From assembly GCA_937873285.1 (NCBI GenBank), contig CALMNV010000032.1, forward strand, positions 1 to 7,230: a stretch of DNA of 7,230 bases. Reading direction: 5' to 3'. This DNA comes from an uncultured Intrasporangium sp. GTDB taxonomy: Bacteria > Actinomycetota > Actinomycetes > Actinomycetales > Dermatophilaceae. The translations under genes and the position numbers were made by a program. Shown here piece by piece: positions 1 through 6,593 of the stretch (the first letter of the stretch is position 1; each line of letters opens with the position of its first letter). The notes below the pieces were generated by a model that worked only from the letters and a program-made list of their open reading frames with translations, was not told the DNA's origin and searched no databases.

Positions 1-681
1 CCCCGTAGATCCGACCGAGCGCGGCCGCGAGCCGCTCCCGCTCGGCGTCCCCGAGCGGGACGGCGGAGGTCACGACGGCGGTCTGCTGCTCCCGGCGCCG
101 GGAGGCCGTCTCGAGATAGGCCTCGACGGTGCGCTCGAACCGGCGACCCCGCGCGGCCTGCACCGCGCGGCGGGCGAGAACGAGCGTCTCGGGAGCCACC
201 TTGGCGGCCAGCAGGTTGTCGACGAGGGTGAGCCGCGTCTCGGCGGGAACCGAGTCGTCGGTCAACGCGGTGCGCAGCTGCGGGCTGGAGGCGACGATCC
301 GCTCGAACCGGAACAGCTCGTCCTCGATCCGGTCGGCGCGGCCGCTCGACTCGGCGGACGCGATGACGGACTCGACGGCATACGACTCGAGGGCGTCCGT
401 GAGGTCGCGGTCGGAGGACCACCGCTGCGCGGCCACCTGCTCGACGACGGTCAACGTCACGGCGCTCACCTTGCCACCGAGCACCCGCCGCACGAGGCCG
501 GCCTTGGCCGGTCCCTCACGGGAGGGGTCGGCCAGCGCCCCGCGCAACGAGCGGCTGGAGTCGAGCAGCGAGACGACGGCGAACAGCTCCTCGCCCAGGC
601 GCGCGCTGTCGGCCCCAGCGGCGAGCACGCCGGTGAGCGCCTCACGGCCGGCGGCCGCCGCTGCGCGCGAGGACCCCTGCA

Positions 682-682
<1 letters not shown>
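1..682 (-). CDS. atpH: F1Fo-ATP synthase delta subunit (C-terminus cut by window edge)
   Basis: The reading frame is open from an ATG at 682-680 to base 1, giving 227 residues. The family in actinobacteria is about 270 residues long, so the last 40 or so lie outside. Delta (OSCP) sits on top of the F1 hexamer and joins it to the peripheral b stalk. The visible protein starts MQGSSRAAAAAGREAL, is mostly charged helix, and near the edge carries the family-like segment TSAVPLGDAERERLAAALGR followed by IYG. The start overlaps the atpF stop by one base (TGATG), and GAGGA lies 6 bases upstream, so translation is probably coupled to atpF. Unlike in mycobacteria, b and delta are separate proteins here. 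The N-terminal half is poorly conserved in this family, so the call rests mainly on the C-terminal motif and on position. No internal stop or frameshift was seen. Confidence 0.93.
36..60 (-). other. 10-bp perfect hairpin inside atpH
   Basis: TCCCGCTCGG (36-45) and CCGAGCGGGA (51-60) are exact inverted repeats around a 5-base loop. They lie in the codons for PLGDAERE. The structure is visible, but a role is not: the segment is also constrained by a conserved protein motif, and a stem of this size can arise by chance in GC-rich DNA. Confidence 0.4.
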
Positions 683-1281
<599 letters not shown>

Positions 1282-1336
1282 CTATCTGTTGGTGCGGTGT
1301 CTGTTGATCGAGAAGACGGTCGGTCGACGGTGAGCG

Positions 1337-1661
<325 letters not shown>

Positions 1662-2504
1662 TCAGTGGGACTCCGAGACGGCGTCCGCGAGGTAGAGCGC
1701 GGTGAGGATGGTGAAGATGAACGCCTGCAGGAACTCCACCAGCAGCTCGAAGAAGGTCATGACGATGGCGAAGGCGAACGACATGACCCCGGAGAAGGCG
1801 AGCAGCACGTTGCCGCCCCGGAGCAGGAGGTACTCCCCGCCGAGGATGAACACGAGGAGCATCAGGTGGCCGGCGAGCATGTTGCCGAAGAGTCGAAGCG
1901 CGAGGGTGAGCGGCCGGATGAAGAAGTAGGTGGCGACCTCGAGGACGAACATGATCGGCACGAGCCACCGCGGCAGGCCGGCGGGCACGAGGGACTTGAA
2001 GTAGCCGACGACCCCGTGCTTCCTGCGGATGGCGACGACGTGGTAGGTGACGTAGACGGCCAGCGTCAGCACGATCGGGAAGGCCACCCGGCTCATCGTC
2101 GGGAACTGGACGAAGGGCACGATGCCGAACACGTTGTTGAGCAGGATCATCGTGAAGACGGTGAAGAGCAGCGGCAGGAAGGGCCGGAACTCCCGCTCGC
2201 CGATGACGTCCCGGCCGATCGAGTTGCGCACGAAGCCGTAGACACCCTCGACGAGGAACTGGCGCCGCGTCGGGACGAGCTGGAGCCGGCTTGCGGCGGT
2301 GATGAAGAACCAGCCGAGCAGCGCCACCGAGATGAGCAGGACGACCGAGGGCCGGGTCAGCGCCCAGTTGTTGTCACCACCGATGAGCGGCCAGTAGAAC
2401 TCCGCGGTCCCTGGAGCCTTGAAGGAGCCGTCCTCCTCCGCCGCCGCCACGACGGCGGGTGCGCTGATGCTGGGGAAGTGCGCGGACAACACGTTGCGGC
2501 TCAC
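1662..2504 (-). CDS. atpB: F1Fo-ATP synthase a subunit
   Basis: This 280-residue integral membrane protein forms the two proton half-channels against the c-ring. The essential arginine is Arg204 in LALRLFGNMLAGH (equivalent to E. coli Arg210). The C-terminal channel helix EFLQAFIFTILTALYLADA (about 257-275) carries the conserved Gln260. Other typical segments are RPFLPLLFTVFTMILLNNVFGIVP (about 107-130) and FVLEVATYFFIRPLTLALR (about 186-204). Five to six membrane helices are evident, as expected. The start is GTG at 2504-2502, preceded by GAGGAGAGG about 5 bases upstream. It opens the operon proper, 193 bases after the AtpI-like gene and 105 bases before atpE. The extended N-terminus before the first helix (about 50 residues) is usual in actinobacteria. 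Confidence 0.98.
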   Translation of the reverse strand: MSRNVLSAHFPSISAPAVVAAAEEDGSFKAPGTAEFYWPLIGGDNNWALTRPSVVLLISVALLGWFFITAASRLQLVPTRRQFLVEGVYGFVRNSIGRDVIGEREFRPFLPLLFTVFTMILLNNVFGIVPFVQFPTMSRVAFPIVLTLAVYVTYHVVAIRRKHGVVGYFKSLVPAGLPRWLVPIMFVLEVATYFFIRPLTLALRLFGNMLAGHLMLLVFILGGEYLLLRGGNVLLAFSGVMSFAFAIVMTFFELLVEFLQAFIFTILTALYLADAVSESH

Positions 2505-2616
2505 AGCCTCTCCTCGAATGCGCTTTCGGCCGACCTGCGGCTCGCGGTGCTGGGGCCGGCGCCGCGGGCGGAAGCCGGGCTGACCGGCCCAGACAGCGCG
2601 GCCGACGTCTCGACGT

Positions 2617-2622
2617 ACGCTA
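2617..2622 (-). promoter_or_regulatory. Possible -10 element upstream of atpB
   Basis: On the minus strand TAGCGT, within GGTAGCGTAC, matches the actinobacterial TAnnnT -10 pattern about 113 bases before the atpB start. It sits in the only sizeable gap (2505-2697) of the atp cluster. No convincing -35 lies 16-19 bases upstream. This is a weak call that would give atpB its own start in addition to read-through. Apart from small 5-bp inverted repeats, I see nothing else in this gap. Confidence 0.25.
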
Positions 2623-2697
2623 CCGGACTTCCGCAGGCCCCTGCGAAACGCCCACCGCCGCGCTGGCGGATGCGCCGCCCTCGACCGAGCAGCGGGC

Positions 2698-3156
2698 TCA
2701 CCGACCGGTCCCCCGGTCGGCCGTCGGGGCGTCGTAGACCGGGACGCGGGCCCGGCGCCAGGCGATCATCTGAGCCGCCTGCCACACGAGGATGGTGACG
2801 AGCATGGCGATGCCGGCGGACCTGCTGTCGAAGCCCTCCACCTGGCGGGCCACGACGAGGACCACGAACAGCGCGGTCACCTGGGCGAGGTAGACCGCCA
2901 TGCCGACGGAGAGGAAGAGCACCGGGTTCGCCGTGTCGACGACGACGCGGCTCACGGCCACCAAGCCGGAGGCGAAGAAGGCCAGCGCGATGACGACGCC
3001 GACGAGGCCGGCCAGCGCAGCGCCGACGCCTCCGGTCAGGGCCAGGACGCCGACGCTCAGCAGCCCCGCCGCGCTCGCCGGCGGCAGCGCGCCGCGCAGG
3101 AGGACCGAGAAGGCGACATGAGCGCGGGGGCGCTGTGCGGCCTCGCTCCTGGTCAC
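2698..3156 (-). CDS. AtpI-like small membrane protein encoded before atpB
   Basis: A 152-residue protein with four hydrophobic segments (about 25-42, 45-67, 78-103 and 114-133), a basic N-terminus (TRSEAAQRPRAH) and a basic, polar C-terminus (WRRARVPVYDAPTADRGTGR). Sequence alone is not diagnostic. The position between a wecA homologue and atpB, the size and the four-helix plan match the Rv1303/AtpI-like family, thought to help assemble the c-ring or load Mg2+ in other bacteria. I chose GTG at 3156-3154 because GGAG lies 5 bases upstream; an in-frame ATG at 3177-3175 would add seven residues but has only a C-run before it. The choice also fits the candidate promoter, whose start would fall near 3181. 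The gene ends in a GNRA-capped hairpin. Function in this organism is inferred from context. Confidence 0.85.
   Translation of the reverse strand: MTRSEAAQRPRAHVAFSVLLRGALPPASAAGLLSVGVLALTGGVGAALAGLVGVVIALAFFASGLVAVSRVVVDTANPVLFLSVGMAVYLAQVTALFVVLVVARQVEGFDSRSAGIAMLVTILVWQAAQMIAWRRARVPVYDAPTADRGTGR
2701..2720 (-). other. 8-bp GNRA-capped hairpin at the end of the AtpI-like gene
   Basis: CCGACCGG and CCGGTCGG (2701-2708 and 2713-2720) are perfect inverted repeats. On the transcript the loop is GGGA, which fits the stable GNRA tetraloop class. The stem covers the last codons before the stop at 2698-2700. No T-tract follows. It could be a 3' stability element or partial attenuator separating the AtpI-like message from atpB. 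The structure is visible; the role is inferred. Confidence 0.5.
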
Positions 3157-3161
3157 GTCAG

Positions 3162-3165
3162 CTCC
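3162..3165 (-). promoter_or_regulatory. Ribosome binding site deciding the start of the AtpI-like gene
   Basis: GGAG followed by CTGAC and then GTG (3156-3154) is a well-spaced ribosome site. The alternative upstream ATG at 3177 lacks any purine-rich stretch in the preceding bases, which favours the GTG. Confidence 0.55.
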
Positions 3166-3187
3166 GGTCGTCGGCATGGGGGATCGC

Positions 3188-3217
3188 GGTCTACCAGGGT
3201 TTTCACCGTTGTCTCAC
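3188..3217 (-). promoter_or_regulatory. Candidate promoter for the AtpI-like/atp operon
   Basis: GTGAGA (3217-3212; four of six matches to TTGACA) and TAGACC (3193-3188; three of six to TATAAT) are separated by 18 bases. A start site would fall near 3181-3182, leaving a leader of about 25 bases to the GTG at 3156. Neither box is strong, as is common for activator-dependent promoters, and a perfect CRP-family site lies upstream. The call rests on motif spacing only. Confidence 0.35.
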
Positions 3218-3233
3218 AGCCTGTCCTCGGGAC

Positions 3234-3253
3234 CTTGTGAAAGGTATCACAAG
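3234..3253. promoter_or_regulatory. CRP/GlxR-type operator palindrome
   Basis: The sequence reads CTTGTGA-N6-TCACAAG, a perfect 7-bp palindrome containing TGTGA-N6-TCACA (3236-3251). This is the consensus bound by cAMP-receptor-family regulators such as E. coli CRP, Mycobacterium Crp (Rv3676) and Corynebacterium GlxR. It overlaps the stop codon of the wecA-like gene (3247-3249). It is centred about 62 bases before the start site predicted from the promoter downstream, a typical class I activation distance. The dyad could also form an RNA hairpin at the end of the wecA-like message, but it has no T-tract. The match is seen directly; binding is inferred. Confidence 0.65.
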
Positions 3254-4344
3254 CGGTTGACCGGCCTCCACCTGGGCAGCCACACCGTGAGCACGGCACC
3301 GACGACCGCCGCGGCCAGCACCGCGACCAGGGGCGTCCAGCCGTCCCAGATGACGAAGGACACGGAGCCCATGGCCAGGATGGCGGCCCAGAGGTAGAGG
3401 ATGAGCACCGCGCGCCGATGGCCGTGCCCGATGGCGAGCATCCGGTGGTGCAGGTGCTTGGCGTCGGGGTGCCAGGGGCGCTGGCCGGCCCGGGTGCGCC
3501 GCACGACCGCGAGGACCATGTCGAGCAGCGGCAGCAGCACGACGGCGAGCGGCACGACGATCGGCAGGTAGGCGGCGGTCGCCTGGTTGGCGGACACCTG
3601 GCTCGAGTCCACGTGGCCGGTCAGCGTGATCGTGGCGGCCGAGAGCAGCAGGCCGAGAGTCAGCGCCCCCGAGTCGCCCATGAAGAGCCGGGCCGGATGG
3701 AAGTTGTGCGGCAGGAAGCCGGCGCAGCAGCCGAGCAGGGCGGCCGAGATGAAGGTGGCCGTGGAGAAGACGTTCGCGGGGACGAACGAGCGGGACACGA
3801 TGTAGGAGTAGGCGAAGAAGGCGAGTGCCGCGATGCCCACGACTCCGGCGGCGAGGCCGTCGAGGCCGTCGATGAAGTTGACCGCGTTGGTGGAGACGAT
3901 GACGATCGCGACGGTGAGGCCGACGAGCACGGGGGTGGGCAGGATGGTCACCCCGAACACGGGCAGTGAGAGCAGCTGCACGCCGGTGTAGGCCATCAGG
4001 CCCGCGGCGAGGATCTGGCCGGCGAGCTTGGTGAGCCAGTCCAGCTCTCGGATGTCGTCGAAGGCCCCGAGCAGGCAGACGATCCCCCCGGCCGCCACGA
4101 CACCGAGGATCTGGCGATCCGTGAACAGCGTGCCCAGGTAGGGCAGCGTCCTCGCCACCAGCGCGGCGGCCACGAAGCCGAGATAGATCCCCACTCCCCC
4201 GAGGCGCGGAATGGGGGTGGTGTGCACGTCCCGGTCGCGGACGGCGGTGAAGGCGCCCGTCGCGACCGCGAGGCTGCGCACGAGCGGCGTCACCAGGTAG
4301 GTCACTCCCGCGGCGACGACGAGGATCAGGACGTACTCGTGCAC
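3247..4344 (-). CDS. wecA: WecA/TagO-family undecaprenyl-phosphate GlcNAc-1-phosphate transferase
   Basis: This 365-residue polytopic membrane enzyme of the MraY/WecA/TagO superfamily transfers a sugar-1-phosphate from a UDP-sugar to a polyprenyl phosphate on the cytoplasmic face, starting a lipid-linked cell-envelope polymer. Visible motifs in order are PIPRLGG (44-50), the metal-binding GAFDD (93-97), NAVNFIDGLDGLAAG (153-167), FMGDSG (221-226) and the cytoplasmic His loop HPDAKHLHHRML (292-303). HLHHR marks the WecA/TagO branch over MraY. About ten or eleven membrane helices can be counted. The start is GTG at 4344-4342 with AAGG 7 bases upstream. The context matches M. tuberculosis Rv1302 (wecA), which primes the arabinogalactan linker; outside mycolata the product is more likely a wall teichoic or other secondary polysaccharide. 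UDP-GlcNAc as donor is known for the family, not proven here. The last codons overlap a CRP-type site. Confidence 0.93.
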   Translation of the reverse strand: MHEYVLILVVAAGVTYLVTPLVRSLAVATGAFTAVRDRDVHTTPIPRLGGVGIYLGFVAAALVARTLPYLGTLFTDRQILGVVAAGGIVCLLGAFDDIRELDWLTKLAGQILAAGLMAYTGVQLLSLPVFGVTILPTPVLVGLTVAIVIVSTNAVNFIDGLDGLAAGVVGIAALAFFAYSYIVSRSFVPANVFSTATFISAALLGCCAGFLPHNFHPARLFMGDSGALTLGLLLSAATITLTGHVDSSQVSANQATAAYLPIVVPLAVVLLPLLDMVLAVVRRTRAGQRPWHPDAKHLHHRMLAIGHGHRRAVLILYLWAAILAMGSVSFVIWDGWTPLVAVLAAAVVGAVLTVWLPRWRPVNRL

Positions 4345-4436
4345 GGGTCCACCTTGTCACGCGGACGCAGCGAGCGCGGTGCCCGCAGACGCGCCGCACC
4401 CTCGTGGCCGCCGCCGAGCCTGCTCGCCCAGCGTGG

Positions 4437-5720
4437 TCAACCCCGGGGGTATGCCGGGAAGCGCGTCACGAGGTCGGTGACCTGCGCGCGCACCTCCTTG
4501 CTGACCGGGTGGTCCGGATCGGCGTCGCCCTCCGTGACGGCCCGGGCGATGAGCGCGGCGATCTGCCTCATCTGCTCGACGCCCATGCCCTGAGTCGTGA
4601 CGGACGGCGTGCCGACACGGATGCCGGAGGCGACGTTCGGCTTCTGCGGGTCGAAGGGGATGGCGTTCTTGTTGAGCACGATCCCGGCCGCGTCGGCGCG
4701 GGCCTCGGCATCCCTTCCGGTCACGCCGATGCCCTGCAGGTCGAGAAGCGACAGGTGCGTGTCGGTGCCACCGGTCGTCGGCCGCACCCCGAGCTCGAGG
4801 AGGCTGGCGGCCAGCTGCTTGGAGTTGGCGATCACGTCGGCGGCATACCGCGCGAACTCCGCGGTGGCGGCCTCCTTGAAGTTGACCGCCTTGGCGGCGA
4901 TGGTGTGCATCTGCGGGCCGCCCTGCATCATCGGGAAGACGGCCTTGTCGAGGGCCGCGGCGTGCTCGGCCGTGCAGACGAGGGCGCCGGAGCGCGGGCC
5001 GCGCAGCACCTTGTGGGTCGTGAAGGTGACCACGTCGGCATGCGGCACCGGGGACGGGATGGCCTTGCCGGCCACGAGGCCGATGAAGTGGGCCGCGTCC
5101 ACCCAGAAGATGGCTCCCACCTCGTCGGCGAGGTTGCGGAAGAACTCAAAGTCGATGAGCCGCGGGATGGCCGAGCCGCCGGCGCAGATGAGCTTGGGGC
5201 GGTGCTCGCGGGCCAGCTCGGCGACCTGGTCGTAGTCGATGTCCTCGGTCTGCTTGTCCACGCCGTAGCCGATGGCGTTGAACCACTTGCCGGAGAAGGA
5301 GACCTTGCTGCCGTGGGTCAGGTGACCGCCCATCGGCAGGGACATGGCGAGGAACGTGTCGCCCGGCTTGAGGAACGCGCCGTAGACGGCCTGGTTGGCG
5401 CTCGCCCCGGAGTGCGGCTGGACGTTGGCGTGCTCGGCGCCGAAGAGGTCCTTGGCCCGCTCGATGGCGAGCGTCTCCACCTTGTCGACCTCGGAGCAGC
5501 CGCCGTAGTAGCGCCGCCCCGGGTAGCCCTCGGCGTACTTGTTGGACAACGTCGATCCCAGCGCTGTCAGCACCGCGGGGGAGCTGATGTTCTCGCTCGC
5601 GATGAGCTGGAGGCCACCGCGGATGCGGTCGAGCTCGGTGAGCAGGACTTCCGCCACGTCGGGGTCGACGCCCTGCAGTGCCTCGAAGTCGGAGCCGTAG
5701 AAGGTCTGGTCGCTGGGCAT
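4437..5720 (-). CDS. glyA: Serine hydroxymethyltransferase
   Basis: A PLP enzyme of 427 residues that interconverts serine plus tetrahydrofolate with glycine plus methylene-tetrahydrofolate in the cytosol. The catalytic set is complete: the NKYAEGYPGRRYYGG tyrosine/glutamate region (Glu64), QPHSGASAN, GGHLTHG with the PLP-stacking His133, VDAAH (Asp208, His211), TTHK with Schiff-base Lys237, GPRSG (Arg243) and the carboxylate-binding Arg368 in SGIRVGTP. Several usually constant positions differ (SLPMGGH instead of the common LxHGGH, AGGSAIPR, VDAAHFIG, GPRSG instead of GPRGG), so it belongs to a divergent GlyA branch; alpha-methylserine hydroxymethyltransferase is a less likely alternative. 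I place the start at ATG 5720-5718 because GGGAG lies 6 bases upstream. An in-frame ATG at 5738 would add six residues but has no ribosome site. glyA sits between tsaC and the wecA-like gene, where mycobacteria lack it. Confidence 0.95.
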   Translation of the reverse strand: MPSDQTFYGSDFEALQGVDPDVAEVLLTELDRIRGGLQLIASENISSPAVLTALGSTLSNKYAEGYPGRRYYGGCSEVDKVETLAIERAKDLFGAEHANVQPHSGASANQAVYGAFLKPGDTFLAMSLPMGGHLTHGSKVSFSGKWFNAIGYGVDKQTEDIDYDQVAELAREHRPKLICAGGSAIPRLIDFEFFRNLADEVGAIFWVDAAHFIGLVAGKAIPSPVPHADVVTFTTHKVLRGPRSGALVCTAEHAAALDKAVFPMMQGGPQMHTIAAKAVNFKEAATAEFARYAADVIANSKQLAASLLELGVRPTTGGTDTHLSLLDLQGIGVTGRDAEARADAAGIVLNKNAIPFDPQKPNVASGIRVGTPSVTTQGMGVEQMRQIAALIARAVTEGDADPDHPVSKEVRAQVTDLVTRFPAYPRG

Positions 5721-5726
5721 GGGAAA

Positions 5727-5731
5727 CTCCC
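5727..5731 (-). promoter_or_regulatory. Ribosome binding site fixing the glyA start
   Basis: GGGAG followed by TTTCCC and then ATG (5720) is ideally spaced. The upstream candidate ATG at 5738 has no such element. The site can fold on itself (GGGA-GTT-TCCC, 4 bp), a weak hairpin that might modestly mask it. Confidence 0.6.
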
Positions 5732-5769
5732 GGGTCATCGGCGGGCGCGAAGTGCTTGCCCGGCCAACT

Positions 5770-6501
5770 CTAGGACTCCGGTGCCTCCTTCGGCTCGCGG
5801 CTCTCCGGTCCTGAGGTGGCGTCGGGCGAGGGCTCGGAGGGCTCGGAGGGCTCGGAGGGCTCGGAGGGCTCGGGGGCCAGGGCCGCGTCGATGTCGGCCT
5901 GTGACAAGGCTCCGGCTCGCAGGGTGACGGGGGCGAGCCCCGTGCAGTCGATGATCGTCGAGACCTCGCCGCTGCGCACCTGCCCTGCGTCGAGGTAGAC
6001 AGCCACGGACTCGCCGAGCATGGCCTGTGCCTGCGCCACGGTGTGGGCCGCCGGGTCGCCGGTGGTGTTGGCGCTCGTCACCGCCATGGGCCCGATCTCG
6101 CCGAGCAGCTCGAGGGCGACCTCGTCGGCCGGCACGCGCAGCGCCACCGTGCCGTTCGTGTCGCCGAGATCCCAGTGCAGCGAGCTGTGCGCCTGCAGGA
6201 TGACGGTGAGGGCTCCGGGCCAGAAGCGCTCCATCAGCGTCGTCGCGTAGTCGGGAATGGCGGTCGCAAGACCCTGCGCGGTGCGGGCCGTCGGGATGAG
6301 GACCGGCGGCGGCATGTCCCGCCCTCGGCCCTTGGCGGTGAGGACGGCGGCCACCGCGTCGGGGTGGAAGGCGTCGCAGCCGACGCCGTACACCGTGTCG
6401 GTGGGCAGGACGACGAGCTGCCCGGCGCGCACCGCCGCGGCGGCTGCCTGGATGGCGTCCGCGCGGGTGGCCGGGTCGGTGCAGTCGTGAACCTCGCTCA
6501 T
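5770..6501 (-). CDS. L-threonylcarbamoyladenylate synthase (TsaC/Sua5/YwlC family) with repeat tail
   Basis: A 243-residue cytosolic enzyme that makes threonylcarbamoyl-AMP from threonine, bicarbonate and ATP for the t6A37 modification of ANN-decoding tRNAs. Family motifs are VVLPTDTVYGVGCDAF (31-46), KGRGRDMPPPVLIP (57-70), FWPGALTVIL (93-102), LRVP (121-124), TSANTTGD (142-149) and STIIDCT (181-187). The catalytic core ends near residue 210. Residues 211-243 are a disordered acidic tail with five EPS units, then PDATSGPESREPKEAPES, absent from short TsaC proteins; it is not the extra Sua5 domain. The start is ATG at 6501-6499; the open frame continues far upstream without a better start, and that upstream part is arginine-rich noise. 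No clear ribosome site precedes it, but a -10-like element ends 8 bases before the ATG, so the message could be leaderless. Rv1301 is the mycobacterial counterpart. Confidence 0.94.
   Translation of the reverse strand: MSEVHDCTDPATRADAIQAAAAAVRAGQLVVLPTDTVYGVGCDAFHPDAVAAVLTAKGRGRDMPPPVLIPTARTAQGLATAIPDYATTLMERFWPGALTVILQAHSSLHWDLGDTNGTVALRVPADEVALELLGEIGPMAVTSANTTGDPAAHTVAQAQAMLGESVAVYLDAGQVRSGEVSTIIDCTGLAPVTLRAGALSQADIDAALAPEPSEPSEPSEPSEPSPDATSGPESREPKEAPES
5831..5875 (-). repeat. 9-bp tandem repeat coding for Glu-Pro-Ser
   Basis: Four exact copies of GGCTCGGAG (plus strand 5831-5866) are followed by one copy with a single change (GGCTCGGGG, 5867-5875). The unit is a multiple of three, so copy-number change would lengthen or shorten the EPS tail of the TsaC-like protein without a frameshift. 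The near identity suggests recent slippage. Confidence 0.9.
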
Positions 6502-6509
6502 GGGTCCCG

Positions 6510-6515
6510 AGGGTA
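6510..6515 (-). promoter_or_regulatory. Possible -10 element for a leaderless tsaC transcript
   Basis: TACCCT (minus strand) fits the TAnnnT -10 pattern and ends 8 bases before the tsaC ATG, so a start at or next to the A of ATG is possible. Leaderless transcripts of this kind are common in actinobacteria. There is no clear -35 and no good Shine-Dalgarno sequence, which is consistent but not proof. Confidence 0.35.
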
Positions 6516-6529
6516 GCCGGAGCCGGTCA

Positions 6530-6545
6530 GCGCCCCTGCGGGCGC
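6530..6545 (-). other. 6-bp GC hairpin in the prmC-tsaC gap
   Basis: GCGCCC (6530-6535) and GGGCGC (6540-6545) pair perfectly around a 4-base loop in the 92-base gap after the prmC stop. No T-tract is present. It may be a weak terminator-like or stability element for the prmC message; chance occurrence is possible at this GC content. Confidence 0.3.
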
Positions 6546-6593
6546 GGCCTGCGACCACCCCGCGGTCGGGACGGCTGCGGCGGCGACCCGCCG

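Noticed and set aside
2501..2785. Minus-strand frame of 94 codons whose TGA overlaps the atpB GTG (GTGA)
   Set aside because: The overlap looks like translational coupling, but the frame overlaps the AtpI-like gene by 88 bases, has an Arg/Gly/Ser-rich featureless translation and no ribosome site of its own.
3214..3218. TCACA in the wecA-atpI spacer as a second CRP-type site
   Set aside because: Only a half-site: the partner at the required spacing does not match, and the same bases overlap the proposed -35.
3236..3253. Intrinsic terminator at the end of the wecA-like gene
   Set aside because: The dyad has only a 7-bp stem with A/T pairs and no T-tract on the transcript; an operator reading of the exact CRP consensus explains it better.
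3418..3969. Plus-strand open frame (183 codons) opposite the wecA-like gene
   Set aside because: Charged low-complexity translation fully inside a well-supported membrane enzyme; an antisense artefact.
4345..4436. Promoter or terminator in the glyA-wecA gap
   Set aside because: TTGACC occurs at the glyA stop, but no TAnnnT lies at a fitting distance, and no hairpin with a T-tract is seen.
5721..5769. Glycine or folate riboswitch ahead of glyA
   Set aside because: Only 31-49 bases separate tsaC from glyA, too short for a known aptamer, and no characteristic motif is present.
5900..5904. TGTGA in tsaC as a second CRP-type site
   Set aside because: Only one half-site is present; the bases 6 positions downstream do not give TCACA.
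4404..5927. Long plus-strand open frame (507 codons) opposite glyA
   Set aside because: It is a complete shadow of glyA with an arginine/glycine/valine-biased, featureless translation and no ribosome site.
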